Origin: Amblyornis subalaris
Lineage: Eukaryota; Chordata; Aves; Passeriformes; Ptilonorhynchidae
Assembly: GCA_018881555.1 (NCBI GenBank)
Contig: JACAXG010000232.1
Span: 126,042 to 190,041 of the forward strand
Direction of reading: 5' to 3'
Length of the DNA: 64,000 nucleotides
Shown: piece after piece, positions 48,450-62,417 of the stretch
Layout of the letters: every line of letters starts with the position of its first letter
How positions within the stretch are numbered: the first letter of the stretch is position 1
Made by a program: the position numbers and the translations under genes
Notes under the pieces: generated by a model
Databases searched by the model: none
What the model saw: only the letters and a program-made list of their open reading frames with translations
What the model was told of the DNA's origin: nothing

Positions 48450-51400
48450 CTAATTCCTTTCCTGCACAAAGACAGTCTCTTGAGGACACAGGCCTGCCTC
48501 CTGTAACGTGGTCTCATAGTCCAGGTGGGAGAGTTTCCTTCGAGGGAAGTTGGTGAGCAGTTCAAAGCGTTCGTTGGGGTATCCTTTCGACTGGACGTGT
48601 TTCACAAGGGCCTGGAGAGAAAGAAAGGCAAAGAAGTGTCACAGAATGTGGAATGCAAAAAAATCCCATTTTTCTTTAAAAAGGAAGGTTGTTATCACAG
48701 ACAAAGAAAATTTTTAAGATTCAGAAATTTTGCAGGGAGTGAAGACCCTCTTTTACTTTAACATCTAATTTGGCCCACACGTGGTATGACTAATCACAAA
48801 AACTAATTACCAGTGATCCCTTATCTGATTCTTTACACATAAGGTAAACTATACATAAAACTATACATAGTAGTACATAAATGCAAGACAGCTGAACTGC
48901 ACATCACACATTCAAGTCACGGCAAAATAGAATCTGAGAAAAAAAGCCTTAAATGCCCCAGAAGAGAAGCCCCCTCACTTGTATATCAGATATTGTCCTT
49001 ACCCTAAAGCTAAAAGCCACCAAAGAAGCATTTTTGTGAGGCAGCATTGACCAAAATAAATGCAGTACTTTTCTAATAATTTTTTTCTTGTTTTCAAGAA
49101 GCAGGAGAGTTTTGGGTTGTTTTATTTGGATTTTTAAAAAATCTTTTCAATTCACCGGCTTCTCTGCCTACAGCAGCAACTGGGACAGGATAGAAAGCAT
49201 TGGATGGGGCTTGGAGCAACCTGGGATAGTGGAAGGTGTCCCTGCCCATGGCAGGGGGTGGGATGAGATGAGCTTTAAGGTCCCACCCAACCCAAACCAT
49301 TCTGTGACTCTGTGATGGAGGGGACTGAAGCACCCAGCCTCCAGCCTAACTCAGCTTGGGAGGGCCCTGGACAACCTCAACTACAGCCCTGCTTTGAACA
49401 GGTGCAGGTCATCTTCAGGGATCCTTTTCAACCTGGGCTTTTCCAAGGTTTGATGGGTGCAAAACAGCCAGGGAAGTTTCTGCATGGAAGTTTCTTCCAA
49501 ATTCATCAAGATCCACACACAAACCTTTGGCATGAGGAGACTGGTTTGGTCGCCACAAACTTTTCCCTTACCTGGACTGGTCTCCAAAGGTTTTGCAGAT
49601 TACAGTGCCTGTGTCTGATGGGACATGCAAGGACTGGGATGATTTCTTTTTCAGGCAAGAAAGATGATCAAAATTCCTTTACAAACCACTGAATTTAAAT
49701 ATTCAGTCAAGATTTCTGCCCACATCCCTCCCTGTCCCTTCACATGCCAGTCTTCCCTGCACACCTGAAACACTTGGCAAACCAGAGATATTCAGGATGT
49801 GGAGGAAGGGCTGAGCTGCGGAACAAAGTCAACTTAATTTGCACACAATGAGCAACTGCTTCTATATAAGGCAGTGTTGCCTTTTTTTTTTTTTTTTTGC
49901 CTGAGGGGGGAAAAGGGATCATGGTAATATTGGAAGCATTAGCACCTCCTAGGAATAGCAGTGTGTAGAGAAGCCAGTACTTCATCAGTAACAACACAAT
50001 GATTAAAACTAAAACACTTTTAAAACCAGTGTTGGGGGGTATCATGGGGTAAAACTCCTNAAGTGCAACTGTCTCCTTAAGCAATTTATTTTCCTAGTTC
50101 TAGCCAGCTTTAAAACGGAAGCAATTAANGGCTGAAAAAAATCAGCACAGAAGTCATGCTCACAAAGAAACACCNGAGACTCAGTCTGGATCTGACTGAA
50201 AAGCTTGAGAAGATCACATGAGGTGAGCACAAAAGCTGCCTGTTCAGCTCTGCAATCAAAAGATGTCTTTACCCACAAACCTTGACTCAGCTAAATTCCT
50301 CTGCTGACTGTAGAGCAGAAAGGAAATCACATGCTGAGATAAATTTCCTTTAACTTCCACAGTCCATAAAAGGAGCCAAACCAGAAGCCAGGATTATCAG
50401 GGATATTTCAATGTTACACTTATGTACTGCCTGAATAAATTACTTAGGTACTCAGAAGGGCTACATGTTTAATAATACATGCAAATTTATTTAACAAGCT
50501 GGATTCAAAAAGCAGNTAAGCTTTTTTTTTAATTTTATTTTCAAACAGGAGTTAAGGACGAGAACATGAGATGAGCACACTGTACATTCCTAGAGTTGCT
50601 GACTGATAGCCTCATTTTNTGCAGGAAATAGGATACTTTTCTCCCAAACCTACACAAAATCCTTCTAACGGGGTGTGCTTTTGCCTTCCCTGTGACTCCA
50701 ACTTTTAGGTTGATTACATTAAAATGAGCTTAACTGGCCACTGTGTCCTGAAAAGTCATGGCAAACTGGAACACAGTGACCTCTCTACACTCTGCTTCCA
50801 GGCAAGCACCTGCAAAATTTTGATGGAAACGCCATTCACATGGACTTCTCCAAGGTAAGCGAACTCAATGCACAGCTGAGACGCACACCTGAAGCATAGT
50901 AATTAAATAATAAATATTATAATAAATTTGTTTTGGGAGAACTTTCTCCAAAGTCTGCTCTGACATCCACGTCCAGAACAGAGGGTNGAAGTATGATGGG
51001 AGAGATGGAGAATGAGAATGACGAGTTTTGCCTTCGATTTTACCATGGGAACCAACGGAACTTTTAGAAATAAAGCCCCACAAATGAGTGAGCTGAGGGC
51101 ATTTTACGGTAATTAACAATTAATGCAAAAGCCATTTAGAGTCATTTTAGAACGGAAATGAGCAGTGTGGGGATTAAGNAAGACACTGGAGTGTACACAA
51201 AACCCAAGCAGCAATGGAGACACACAGAGCCAGTAGTTATCAGGGAGNAGTGACATGGAACACAGCAGAATGACAGTGTCACTCCCTGGATATACCTCTC
51301 CCACTCGATCTGATTCCAACAGTGTCGCACAGGTACAGAAATTCTCCAGTTTCAGCTTTCCTGCACCCAAACAAGGATTCCCATTAACTCCACTCACCAG

Positions 51401-54400
51401 AAGTTTAGCTTGTTCAGGCAATGAAACTTGTTCCCTCTTCCCATCTGGATACCTTAGCATCAGCTGTGCCTTTGGTCCTACACAAAGGAAGTTACATGTT
51501 AACAACAGGGCAGCCGAGCTGAGCTCCTGTGTAGATTTTAGGTGGGACAACACAGCAGGGTGAGGGACTGGAGACAAACACAAGGTTCCAGTCTGTGGAG
51601 ACATATTTCTACCACNTGTGCTCAAAATACACACATCAAACTCAGGATTCTTCCAAAACAGTAGTGACTAAAATCAGCCAGCGTGCCCAGAGCACACTGC
51701 ATCTGTGTTACACCAGCGTGTACTTTACTCGTGGGCAAGAAATGAGCTCAGGGACCAAGAGGGCTCTGCAGGCTATGGCACTGCTGTGCCAAAGTGGGAT
51801 TGCCGGTGAATCACTCACGTGTCTGGTGGAAAGGAGCTAGTTAATCAGAAGAAATGCAGCTTTTTAAAACAAGGGATGAAACCAGGCTTGGCAGCATATA
51901 AACAGTTTCCAGAAAAAAGCCACAACAAACCCCATAAAAAGCAGGCACTTACCATTCACATCGAGGCCCCGAAANGCACTTTCAGGCTTGTCAGGTGACT
52001 CGTCCAGGGCCCCTGCGTCGATGCAGGGCAGGACTCTGTGGTTTGATGTTGTCCCAGGCTCAGTCCTTGCAGAGGGCTCAGGCTGAGGCCTCCGGNTCTC
52101 CTCTTTTTTATACCCCAAGTCCTTGTGCGGAGACTTCCTCAGCTTGGCAGGAATCTCCGATTCCTCCTCCTCTTCAGATCCGCACACTGAAATAAACTCC
52201 TCGCTTCCAGAAAAAAGCTCCGACTCCGACTCCTCATCCGACCGGCTCTCCTGCTTGGCCTGCGAGGAGTCAAAGTGTGTCTCCTGCAGCGAGGCTCTGA
52301 TGGCAGCTTCCAGCTGGCTGTCCTCACTGGCATCGATGAGACTCTCCTGTGGAACGCAGACACCACAGATACAGCAGACCTGCTTTCAAATATGTACTGA
52401 AAATCAAAAGGACATCAGTCTTCCAGAAGGGAAGCCACTAAACCTGTCAGGGACAAACAGCAGGGAAAGCTGGGCATGCTATAATTACTTAATGGCCTCT
52501 CCTTGGAGTTCTGCTTGGGGTAATCCACTTTCCTTTCACACTGCAACTGCTAAATCCAAACCAAGTGCTGCATGCACAAACTGCACAACAAAACAGCGAT
52601 CCTGGGAGAAGGCATACCCTGGCATGCTGTATTTTAGCATGCTCTTGCACTAACTCATTGGGTCTGTACGGGAAATCAGGAGAGCTGGATAAACACAGGT
52701 CAGTGTGTTCTTTTGGGCATCTCCAGCCCTCCCAAAGAGCCTTGTACTTACTGAGCGAGAGCATTTTTGGGGAGGGCTGGTGGAGTGGCCGTCCAGCTGG
52801 CCATGCTCACTCAGGAACCCAGTCACNTGGTCCAAGAAAGAAGTCACATCTAACTGGTGCCACTCCACGAGCTTCTGGCCTAGGGAACAAAAGGTGGCAT
52901 GAAACAAAATTTCAGCAAAACATTGCAGTTTAGTGATCAAACACACCAACTCACTGCTGCAAGAGTCCCTGTTTGTGGAACTGCAGCTTCCCACAGGCTA
53001 CCACCTGATAATTATGGAGCTTCCTNCTTCCACTCCCTTGAAAAGGGACAGACATAAATATAGATTCAGTTTACTTCTGTTTTTTTCTTGTTATCTATGG
53101 GAACATGAGCACAGAATGGTGAATTTGGCTTCAAAATGAATAAACACCAAACTACTTAGTTTATGAAGAAGCATTTCTCCATTCTTGCTAAATTGATTCT
53201 AACTCTTGGCAAACAGTATTTGTTCCCAGAAGTAAAGTGCTAAGAAGAGTATTTTTGGGTGGTTTAAGGCAACTACAAAGAAATCTCGGCTCTGATCACA
53301 GACACTATCACTTCAATCCTTAGAAGCAGNAGACCAGACCAGCATTATATAACCAGACAGCTGCATTATAGAATGATAAAAAAAGGTGTTGGGATACAAA
53401 AGAGAAAGCAACAACTTTGAAAGAGCTGGAGGGGAAGGGAGAAGTTTGATTGTTCAGGTAAAAAACAAACAAAACAAAAACTCCAAGCCAAAAGCATTTC
53501 AAAATTAAGACGCAATTTAAAAAGTCATCACTGAGCCTCACAAAGCTCTGTGGGAGGAGTAGAAAGCAGATTCATGTACTGCTTACAAATGTTGTNGTTT
53601 ACTCACCACATGATTTCAAGAAGCTTTTACAAGACTTGAACTAAATTCAGACTTTTTCCACCAGGTGGAACTATTTTCACTTTCTAAGCAAAATACTCTC
53701 TAAGCTTCAAATACACAAAATTTCTGCAAGTTTTGGGTGTTCTATTCCCTTAGTTCCTCCACAACATACTGTGTCAGTCCTTCAGGAACTTGAAGGACTT
53801 CCAAGGTCTTGAAGAGATTCTTCAGCCAAATGTAACACAAACTGCAGTGGAAGGTATTCCAGCCTACAACTGCCAGTCCTTCCCATAGGATAACTGCCAC
53901 TTGTCTTACCTGTCCTGGGATCCAGGATGGAGACATAAGGGAAGTCTGCTAATTTATAAAACTGTATGTACCGCTGTCCTTCCTCGCTGTCATGGTACAC
54001 CTACAAAATCGGGCAAATTAGTGGCTGGAGAGGGAACACAAGCAAACTGTACCTTGAAAACGCACTGAGTTTTCCTCTATTCTACAGTATAAAATACAAA
54101 TGGTACACACAGTTCTCAGTAACTCTGATAAGCTGAAAATAAGCTTTAGCTCTCCATGTATTAGAAGCTATTTGGCATCTAATAAGCATCTTGATTGCAC
54201 TGAAAGGCAGTTTATGCCTTCAAATGCATATCTATGAATTACATCTGCATCCATAAACTTGAAATAAATCTTTTNTGCAAGCTCGCCAAAAGAATTCCAT
54301 CTTATTCAAAGAAATCCATTGTTTTTATCACTGTCCCACCTACCAAGGCACCAAGTTACCACACAGCCATCCCCAGGCAATTTCTCACCTGCCAAAAAAT

Positions 54401-57400
54401 GAAATGGTCCCGGATGATGCTCTTCACGGCCTCGTTGCTCCACACGTCGCGGTTGAGGCACTGGCAGGCAAAATCTTGCACGTTCTGAATGTTTATCATG
54501 AGCCATTTGTTCTGCATCTGACCACACTCCTTGGCCTGGAAGCAGAGAGGAAAGCTTGCTTAGATGAGGCTGAAGGGCCAGACACCACCGATGCCAGCAA
54601 TGATCAGAGATGGCTTCTACCACTGCCAGACTTTCCACCAAAACCCTTCACAGTAAGGAGGATGGACAGAGCTAGTGAAAAGGCACCCACAAAACAGAAG
54701 GCAGGGCTGAAGGATCTGCTTTAAATGAGCCTGGTTGAATTACAGAATCACACTGACGAGCAGAGCTGCTGGATTTCAACAAGCCAAGCGCAGGGTGGGA
54801 AAAGCAACTCAGAGGGGATACACATGGCGATGCTGAATAAAGTATTTATTCAGGAAAAAGTGTAGTCAGTCCCACTGATCTGACAACAAAGACCTGCTCA
54901 GTCTAAAGATACACCCGTGGATCTTCTAGTAAAGTAGGCTGCATAATTGACAGAGGACTTGCATTGATTCAACAGGACCCCTTCTCTGTCTGTTTTCTCT
55001 CCAAGTTTTGAGTTACTCTGTGACTGTCCACCTGCCAAATTAGGCATCCTTTTTTGATGCTCCTTATCCAGACTGCAAGTGGGGAGGGAGACAGGAAGGC
55101 ACAGGAAGAAATCTTACTGGTTTGAGTCACAAAGCTGGCACTGTCTGATTGCTTGGTTGCAAGTTAATGGTAGGAGTTTGATCAAGAATGTAATTCTGAT
55201 CGCTGAACTGTCATACCTGTTGAAAAAAAGAGGGCTAGATCAACAGCAGGAATGCTCTTACCACTTGGAAAGACTGGAACTGGCAAACTCCCTTTGTTTT
55301 TTTAAAAAAATAAATTTAAAAGTTATGCTCACCATCCTGCTGGTAATGTACTGTTAAGGAATTTAAAAGATAAAAAATTCAGAGGAATCAGGATGTTATG
55401 CAAGATTTTGCTATTTGGGCACTACTTTGTTCCCCAAACCAACGTTTTTACTTTTGAAATGAATTTTAGCCAGTGCAGTTTGGAACAGTCTGCCTGTCCA
55501 CTGTGTGACAGACAGACATGTGAACCCCACACACTCAGCTTCACCAAGGCAAGAATCTCAGCCCACAAAGTCAGTCTGCGTGGCCAAGTGCCCTGCAGAG
55601 ACAGCTTTTGTTTTACTCAAAGGGACAAAATGAATGTAGAAGCACGGAATAGCCCCGATCACACAAGGGGCCTCACNCTAACTACTTACCACTAATTTAC
55701 ACTGCCAGAATCCAGTATTTGGTCACCAGGTGAGAACAGTGGTGCAGGTGATACCTAAGTAACTGGCAAGGATCTTAACTATAATCATCATGCCTCTATT
55801 TAAAGGACTTGTTTTGAACTAACTAATTTTGAGAATTAATTCTAGGAAATCAGTTTGAGACAAGGCCTAGAGGTATTGCCCAAGTTTAAAGGGAACCAAA
55901 ATCCTTATGTTATTTAAGTCAATTGGATTGCTTTGNCCTGTTTTCTAATGTAGTCCATTTGTTAAAAGAACAATCTCAAAAATATATAATTAGAAAGCTG
56001 GAAAGTGCATCTTGCTCTTCTACACTTACTCTGTGTATTTTTCAGTATTAATGAAAACCTCTGGCTTTACCTCTCCTCTGTCCAGCTAAGGTCCTTAGAA
56101 GGATGCAAGCAGGAAATTCCACACACAACATTAGCAAAACAGAGTTTTCAGCTGAAGAGCAGGTAGAGCTTTTGAAACTACTTTAAACTTCCTTCTAAAA
56201 ACAGGCTTTGGATTTAACATTTAAAAGGACACAGTGAAACTGCTGCTATCTCACACACAGAGCTCTGCTCTTACACAGCTCCCAGGGTTCTCCTGAGGAG
56301 GTGGAAGGACAAGAGTGTGGGGAGAAAAAACATTGTGGGTTTGGAGATTATACAGGTGGGGCGTTTTGGTAAGTGACAAAACAACAAGGGAAGGCTCAAG
56401 AGCCGGCTTGTGTATTCCAAAAGCTGGGATCTGATGGANTTAATCTGCTGTTTCCAACATCAAGTGCTCCCCCATTCTCGTCCTCCTTTTGAGTATAAAG
56501 GCCAGTGCCAGGCACTTACAGAGCCCACAGACAGGGCAGTACAGAAGAGCCACTCTTTGAGAGCAGAGACAGTGGAGCTCAGATGCGAAACCCAAACCCA
56601 AGCAATGCAATCTGCCCTAAGCCTGCCTTTACCCTTTCTACCCAGTCACAAAGTTCATCATTACAACTCAGGACAGCAAACCAGCGACCTGGTGACACAA
56701 TCTGTGAGATAAGTGTTGGTTTACACTCAGTGCTGGATCTCTCTGCATAACTCTGGCTCTTAAACTACTAAAAATAGGTTTTCCTCTCATTTGACTTCTC
56801 TGAACATGTATGGTTTAAAAATGCTGGGGTGATTCCTCCTGGTTCAGTTTTGTTGAAATGCAATCTTTTCAAGTCAGCAGAGAGAAGGAAGTGGAGCCAG
56901 CACCTTGTGATCCTCTGGACATGTGTGTGACTCAGTGTGGAAGATAACAGCTGACAGAGAGTCAGAGCAGGACATTATCAAACAAGAAATCTCCGATTTG
57001 GGCCACACTTCCCCTTCCTGCCTGGGGCAGGGCATAGATCCTTTCAGCACCAGCCACTCCTGAGACACAGCTGTACCTGCAGCTGTGCTGACCAAAACCA
57101 GGTTAGAAGCATCTTATGCACAGGTAGTTGCTCAATTTGATCAGCTTCCAAATTATTGCTGCTTGTTAAGTAGAACCAAAAAAATTCAGTCTCAGCTGTA
57201 AAGCAGGGAGCAGCTAGAAAAGGTTATCATTAAATGGGAAAAAAGAATCATATAGACAGACTTGAAACTCTGCAACATGACATTCAGTCACTTCCCTGAA
57301 ACCCTAACGAGTGGTAAGCACAGAACTGCACACACCAGAACCATCTCCTCCCACAACAAGAAACGTAAACTTAGTCAATTTGGTGCGTACCCCCCAAATT

Positions 57401-60400
57401 AAATAATCTCTCACATCACAGGCATGAAGAAAGAACACCTGCAATTCTTGAAAGCAGTCTGAGATGAGAATAAAACCACACTGTTCTCTATCAGACATGT
57501 TTGGTGCACAATTTATTTATTCTACTCGAGTGATTTATTCCTAGCAGATTCCACATTAAGGAGAGTAGTCTAATTTAGTTAATCATACACTAAACTTTAC
57601 AAGTACAGTGATCGTAAGTTGTTCTGCATGTGAAGCACAATGCTTTTTCATATATAGCAAGTTAAAAAACCTAAAACAATGTCATTCAACATTTCAAAAT
57701 TTTTCTGCAATGAAAGTTAACCGCATCTATTCCTAAGGCTAGTGTTACTGAGTTAAAATGAAACAGCAACTTTTTGGACCTTACTGGTAACAAAATTTCT
57801 TTGTAACTGAAGAAAAATGAGGTTTCTTGGGGAGAACTAAATAAAATTAAATGTACTTACTATCAAAAACCAACCTTAAAGTACCCAAAGAGTAGGAACA
57901 GCTAAGGAGCAACAAAGATAATTAGATGAGAAGCCACCACTCTTGCCAATGAAGCCTTAAATCCTAAATGATTCTCTGATAAATGTACGTGGCTCAAGCC
58001 TGGCAGAGTGTTCCTGGACGCCCTTCCACAGGCTGGGACACACCACATGCCAACCATGTCAGGAAAACCCCACTAAGATCAAAACCTAACTACAAGAGCA
58101 TCACGACGACAGTATTTAGTCTTTGATNCTCCAAAATGTTGTGAGCATCTCTGATTTATCATATGGTTTATATACATTTATCTCAGCATACAGAGAAGGG
58201 AGAAACCAACAGCAGCTTGCTAGAGACGAATTTTGAGAGACTGTGGTCACTGAGGCCCAACACTGTCCCAGGCTGAAGCAGCAGAGCATTTTGCAGTCAG
58301 GAAAGGTAAAATGCAAGGGGTGATGGTCAACACATTGAGAAGGTGGAGTTATATTGCAATGAAGGTGAGGAGCATCAGTGTGAAATGAAGGGCACAAGGA
58401 ACTGTACAAAAACACAGCAAGGTGAGTGCCAACACCAGAAAGCGTGCATGTCTTCAGAGTTCAGCTACTGCACAGAACAGGGCAAGGTGAGTACATACAA
58501 ACTCCTTTCCCACCCCCAGCCCACCCCTTTTTTTTTTTTATTTTCGAGACTGAATAAGAATGCAGAGACTTTAGGACAAACAAATCCATCAGCCAGTTAT
58601 TTCACTCTCTGACACTACTTTTGACTGCGACGGATGCCANAACCAACATTGCTAAAGTGTCGATGTGTTCCAGCAAGATCCAAGGAAAGACTGGTACCCA
58701 TCTCAAATTCCACAGCAGAGTGGCACTCATTGCCTGTTCCTGGAGCAGCACTGGTTATCTTCATGTGAATTCCCCTTACTGGTGCCTTTAACCATACATT
58801 TGCTGGCTTCACCAACAGCTCTGGACCCCAGGCCCAGCAGGTACCATCAGGTGGAAGACTTGACACACCTTGTTTGAAGTAAACCCTGAACCACAGATCA
58901 CAAGGTAGAGACACCTGAGCCTGACATCAACAGCTTCAGACTATTCCTCTGCTGCCACTGCACCTTCCCAAGGCAGACACTGTTGTTCTCTGCCAGCATC
59001 CTTTCACACCTGGAATTTTGTTAAGAGATTATGGAGGGCACCCTCAGAACACAGTAATCAGTGAGACGGCAACTGACCCCTGGTGACTTGGAAAGCATAA
59101 AAAGAGAGGTGAGGGTAACGGGATGAAAGCTGGAGACTCAGTAAAGGCACACAGTGTTTCACCAAAAGTTCTCCAGCAGTGCTCTAGTATTTGTGCACAG
59201 CAGTCAAGGTACATGTGAAAACCAGGTAAATAATATTTTTGTTCAGCTCATGCAGTCAGTTCACCAACATCTCTACTGCACCATTTAACCATTACTTTGC
59301 ATTCTCATGAAATAACAATAATGATCATCACCAATCTCGTCTATTCAAAGATGACCAGGACAAAGTTCAGTAGGTAACTGCAACTTCTGAAAGTATCTGG
59401 AAATTATGGACTCAAAAATTAAAAATCCATACCAATCTGCATGCTCCCTAATCATTAGTTAAGTCACTGATCCACACCACAACNGTTTAGGACTAGATCC
59501 ACAAATGCCTACACAGACAGGGAAGGTGACACCTGAGATTATTTAAGGCTGACAGTGTCCTGTATCTCTGGGATACTTTTCCCAACACCACCACACGCAA
59601 AAGACAACCACTGTGATTTTATACAAGAGCAAGACCTCACTGAGGATAAAGTTATGGCTTGATGGCAAAGCCACATAACTCAGCTATCAGAAGACACTCA
59701 GCCATGTTNACTCCACCCGAGCCCCTCAGCAGGGCAGTGCTGCAAACCACACCGCCCCTTGCAGTGTGCACTGCCTCCCTCACCCATCCAAAGCAATCTT
59801 ACTCCAGCTTTTTCTGTATCGTGCTCTACAGAGATATCTGAGGGATGCAGTTTTTCCATTCTGACCAGTCTCCCTTGCTCACTGAAGTCTTTCACCAAGT
59901 GTGGTAGGTCACACTGATAATGAAATATAAACAATGGTCAGGAGTTGGACTTGATGATCCTTGTGGGTCCCTTCCAGGTGATCCCATCATCATCACCTTC
60001 ACTATGTCACCAACATTCCTATATGCAGTCCACCAAATACTTATCACCNCCCAGTCTTTTGCAACCTTCTTATCATCCAGCCATGGATGCACCCTGACAC
60101 CCTCCCCAGCCACCCCCTGAGGAGCTGCACCCCAGGGAGCCCTCACCGTTTCAAAGCTGCCTTTGTGCATCAGGTCAATGGGAGGTCTGAAGAGGTCTGC
60201 CAGCGTCGTGAGCTTCTTGTCCACCGCCCCTCCATTCCGGAGCTCCTGCTCCTGCCGGACTGCACAGCCCCAAGAGGAAAGGGAGCGGAATTAGACCAAA
60301 CATACTCACAGGGGAGATTTATTATTGGCTAAATGCCACCCCAACACTAAACTTTTGGGTGGAACTCTCTCAGTCTCCTAGGAGGTTTGTGGAGAACAGG

Positions 60401-62417
60401 TCTAGAGCAGGTAGTGGGAGGAATATGAGCGCAAATCCTAGGTATCTTTTACTGAGAGTCACAGGGTTAGGACCCCACTGGACAGGATTAGCTGGTGTGT
60501 AAGGGCAGAACCCCTTTGTCTCAGCTTTCTCACATGCTTTCACTTTTAAACAACATCTTAATAAACCTGAGAGGTCACACACCAGTATTTGAAAACAAAC
60601 AAGCCAAAAAAAGCCATTACTTGTCCCCATTGATGCTTTTAAGTGGGAAACTGAGCTAGATTGTAGCAATGTAACTTTTAAATGGAATATTTCTATTGCA
60701 GTGTTTCCATTACTTGACTGCAATCCCACAGAAAAGTAAGAAACAAACAGATTTAGTTTACANGGAGAAATCTCTTTGGATGTTTCTAAGTGTATCAATT
60801 CCATCTGAAATAATACAGAAGACATTTCCTACACAGACTAACCATGTACAGTAAAGGTAAATCATAGCAGACNCTGGGATGTATTTTATGTAACCAAGTC
60901 AGCTGAAATGGGCAATAACTATTCCATGACCAAAAGTTTTCCAGTGTGGAAGGAGCTGTCAATGGGCCAAAGTGTACAACCATGTTTGAGCACACACACA
61001 CANAGAATAAAGCATCCCTGTAGAGCAGTCCTAGGAGCCAGCAGATGATCTGGAATTTCATGGCCAGGGCTGCTTTTCCAGAGACAGCCAGACAATGATG
61101 TCTNTCTGTAAAGTTTTACCAAAAAGCATGATAAAGTTTCACCATAAACCCTCACAGTGCATCTCTCACATACTGGGCATCTCTAAATGTCTTAAGAGTG
61201 AAATCACAGGATGGTTTGGGTAGGAAGGGACCCTAAAGATCATCCNGTTCCAAACCCCTGTCATGGGCTGGGACACCTTCTGCTAGATCAGGTTGGAAGA
61301 TGGTGAGAGAAAATTTAAGAGTATTGATTCTGTAAAGGTGCATTTTCATTTCCACAGCTGCCAGTGATTTTAATAATTGTGAAGTTCATTATTACTGGAA
61401 AACCCTGACCAAACCTGCAAGGGGAAAGAAAGTAATTATCAACACTTACTTTCAGTTTTGGCAGCCAACCCCTAACTACGTGGGAGCATGGTCCATAGAC
61501 TCCAACAAGTGACAGGATGACGAAATGGCCTCAGGTTGCACCAGGGGAGGCTGAGATTGGAAATTAGGGAAAATTTCTTCATGGAAAGGGTTGTGCAGCC
61601 CTGGCACATCAGCCCAGGGCAGTGGTGGAGTTGCCATCCTGGGAGGGATTTAAAAGCTGTGTGGATGTGGCACGCAGGGACATGGGTCAATGGTGCCCTT
61701 GGCAGTGCTGGGGGAATGGTTAGACTCNATGGTCTCAAAGGGCTTTTCCACTCTTAACGATTCTGTGGTCACACCTCTGGAACACTCCAGCAATTCAGAC
61801 GTGAAATATCTGGTGTTGTGCTATCACAGAATCACATTATGTGAAACTTAACGGATTAAATAACAGCCGGTGCTTTGGCATGTGGAGATTGTGTGTATGA
61901 GCAGCCAAGGGCAAACAGCAATTAAAGCCATGAGAACCTCGTGTGTGGCCAAGGAAGAAGCCTCGGGGCTACTCGACTGTAATTCAAGTGCCAGAATGTC
62001 CACTGCCTAGACAAGAAATATTCAGTGGATGAATTTCATTTCTACTTGGGTGTTAAGATTCTTCCCCCTTTTCAGTTCCCTCTAGAGCAAAAAAAGGGGG
62101 TTTTTTGAGAGTTAGCAAGACAGTATTTGCCACACCAAAGCAGACAGAATATACTGTGATAATCATAATTCTATGAGTCTATAATTCTAATAACGTTCTT
62201 TAAAAAAAACCTTCTGCTATACAATAGGCAATTTTAAAATGTNTCAACAACTGAAGGCTGTCCTAGCCTACAACAGGAACGATTTCTCCATCTTATTTGC
62301 ATTAANCGTAATAAAATAGAACGTCAGGCTTACTGATCTGTAGACACTTACTGGTTTCTGTCTGAAAATCCCGGAAGCCATCGAATATTGAGCGAGCAGG
62401 TCTGCGTCGTTTAGGAG
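48450..62417 (-). CDS. UBXN7: UBX domain protein 7, p97/VCP adaptor, C-terminal eight exons
   Basis: Adaptor that links p97/VCP to ubiquitylated clients and to neddylated cullin-RING ligases such as CUL2-VHL. Exons in transcript order: 62352-62417, 60147-60259, 54389-54535, 53910-54000, 52752-52879, 51953-52346, 51398-51477, 48450-48611. Phases agree throughout. They encode the residues equivalent to human 97-489; the N-terminal UBA domain lies past the right edge. Order: linker PKRRRPARSIFDGF; UAS thioredoxin-like domain from about KKLTTLADLFRPP to WHQLDV, with DFPYVSILDPRTG; UIM DSQLEAAIRASLQE; a long acidic stretch (SGSEEFISVCGSEEEEE); UBX domain from PKAQLMLRYPDGKREQ to the terminal FVQERN. 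FPRRKL supplies the p97-contact loop position (FPR). The ambiguous codon CAN at about 52830 is presumably Gln. Confidence 0.96.
49196..49318 (+). repeat. CR1 LINE 3' fragment
   Basis: In the last UBXN7 intron: GGGGCTTGGAGCAACCTGGG, CCCTGCCCATGGCAGGGGGT, and the end CATTCTGTGACTCTGTGATG. It is opposite to the gene and well preserved. Confidence 0.9.
54536..60146 (-). other. UBXN7: Long UBXN7 intron
   Basis: A 5.6-kb AT-richer intron between the exons ending FET and beginning AKECGQ. Only a small CR1 tip at 59936 was recognised; no exon or RNA gene is visible. Confidence 0.7.
59936..59985 (+). repeat. CR1 LINE 3' tip
   Basis: GGAGTTGGACTTGATGATCC and GGGTCCCTTCCAGGTGATCC mark a 50-bp remnant of a CR1 3' end. 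Confidence 0.65.
61203..61300 (-). repeat. CR1 LINE fragment, antisense
   Basis: CACAGGATGGTTTGGGTAGG and the block CCCCTGTCATGGGCTGGGAC, in a UBXN7 intron. It lies 210 bp from a sense copy of another subfamily. Confidence 0.85.
61510..61775 (+). repeat. CR1 LINE 3' fragment
   Basis: GAAATGGCCTCAGGTTGCAC, TTCTTCATGGAAAGGGTTGT, GGAGGGATTTAAAAGCTGTG, ending CTTAACGATTCTGTGG. It is a sense copy with fuller 3' UTR wording than most pieces here. Confidence 0.9.
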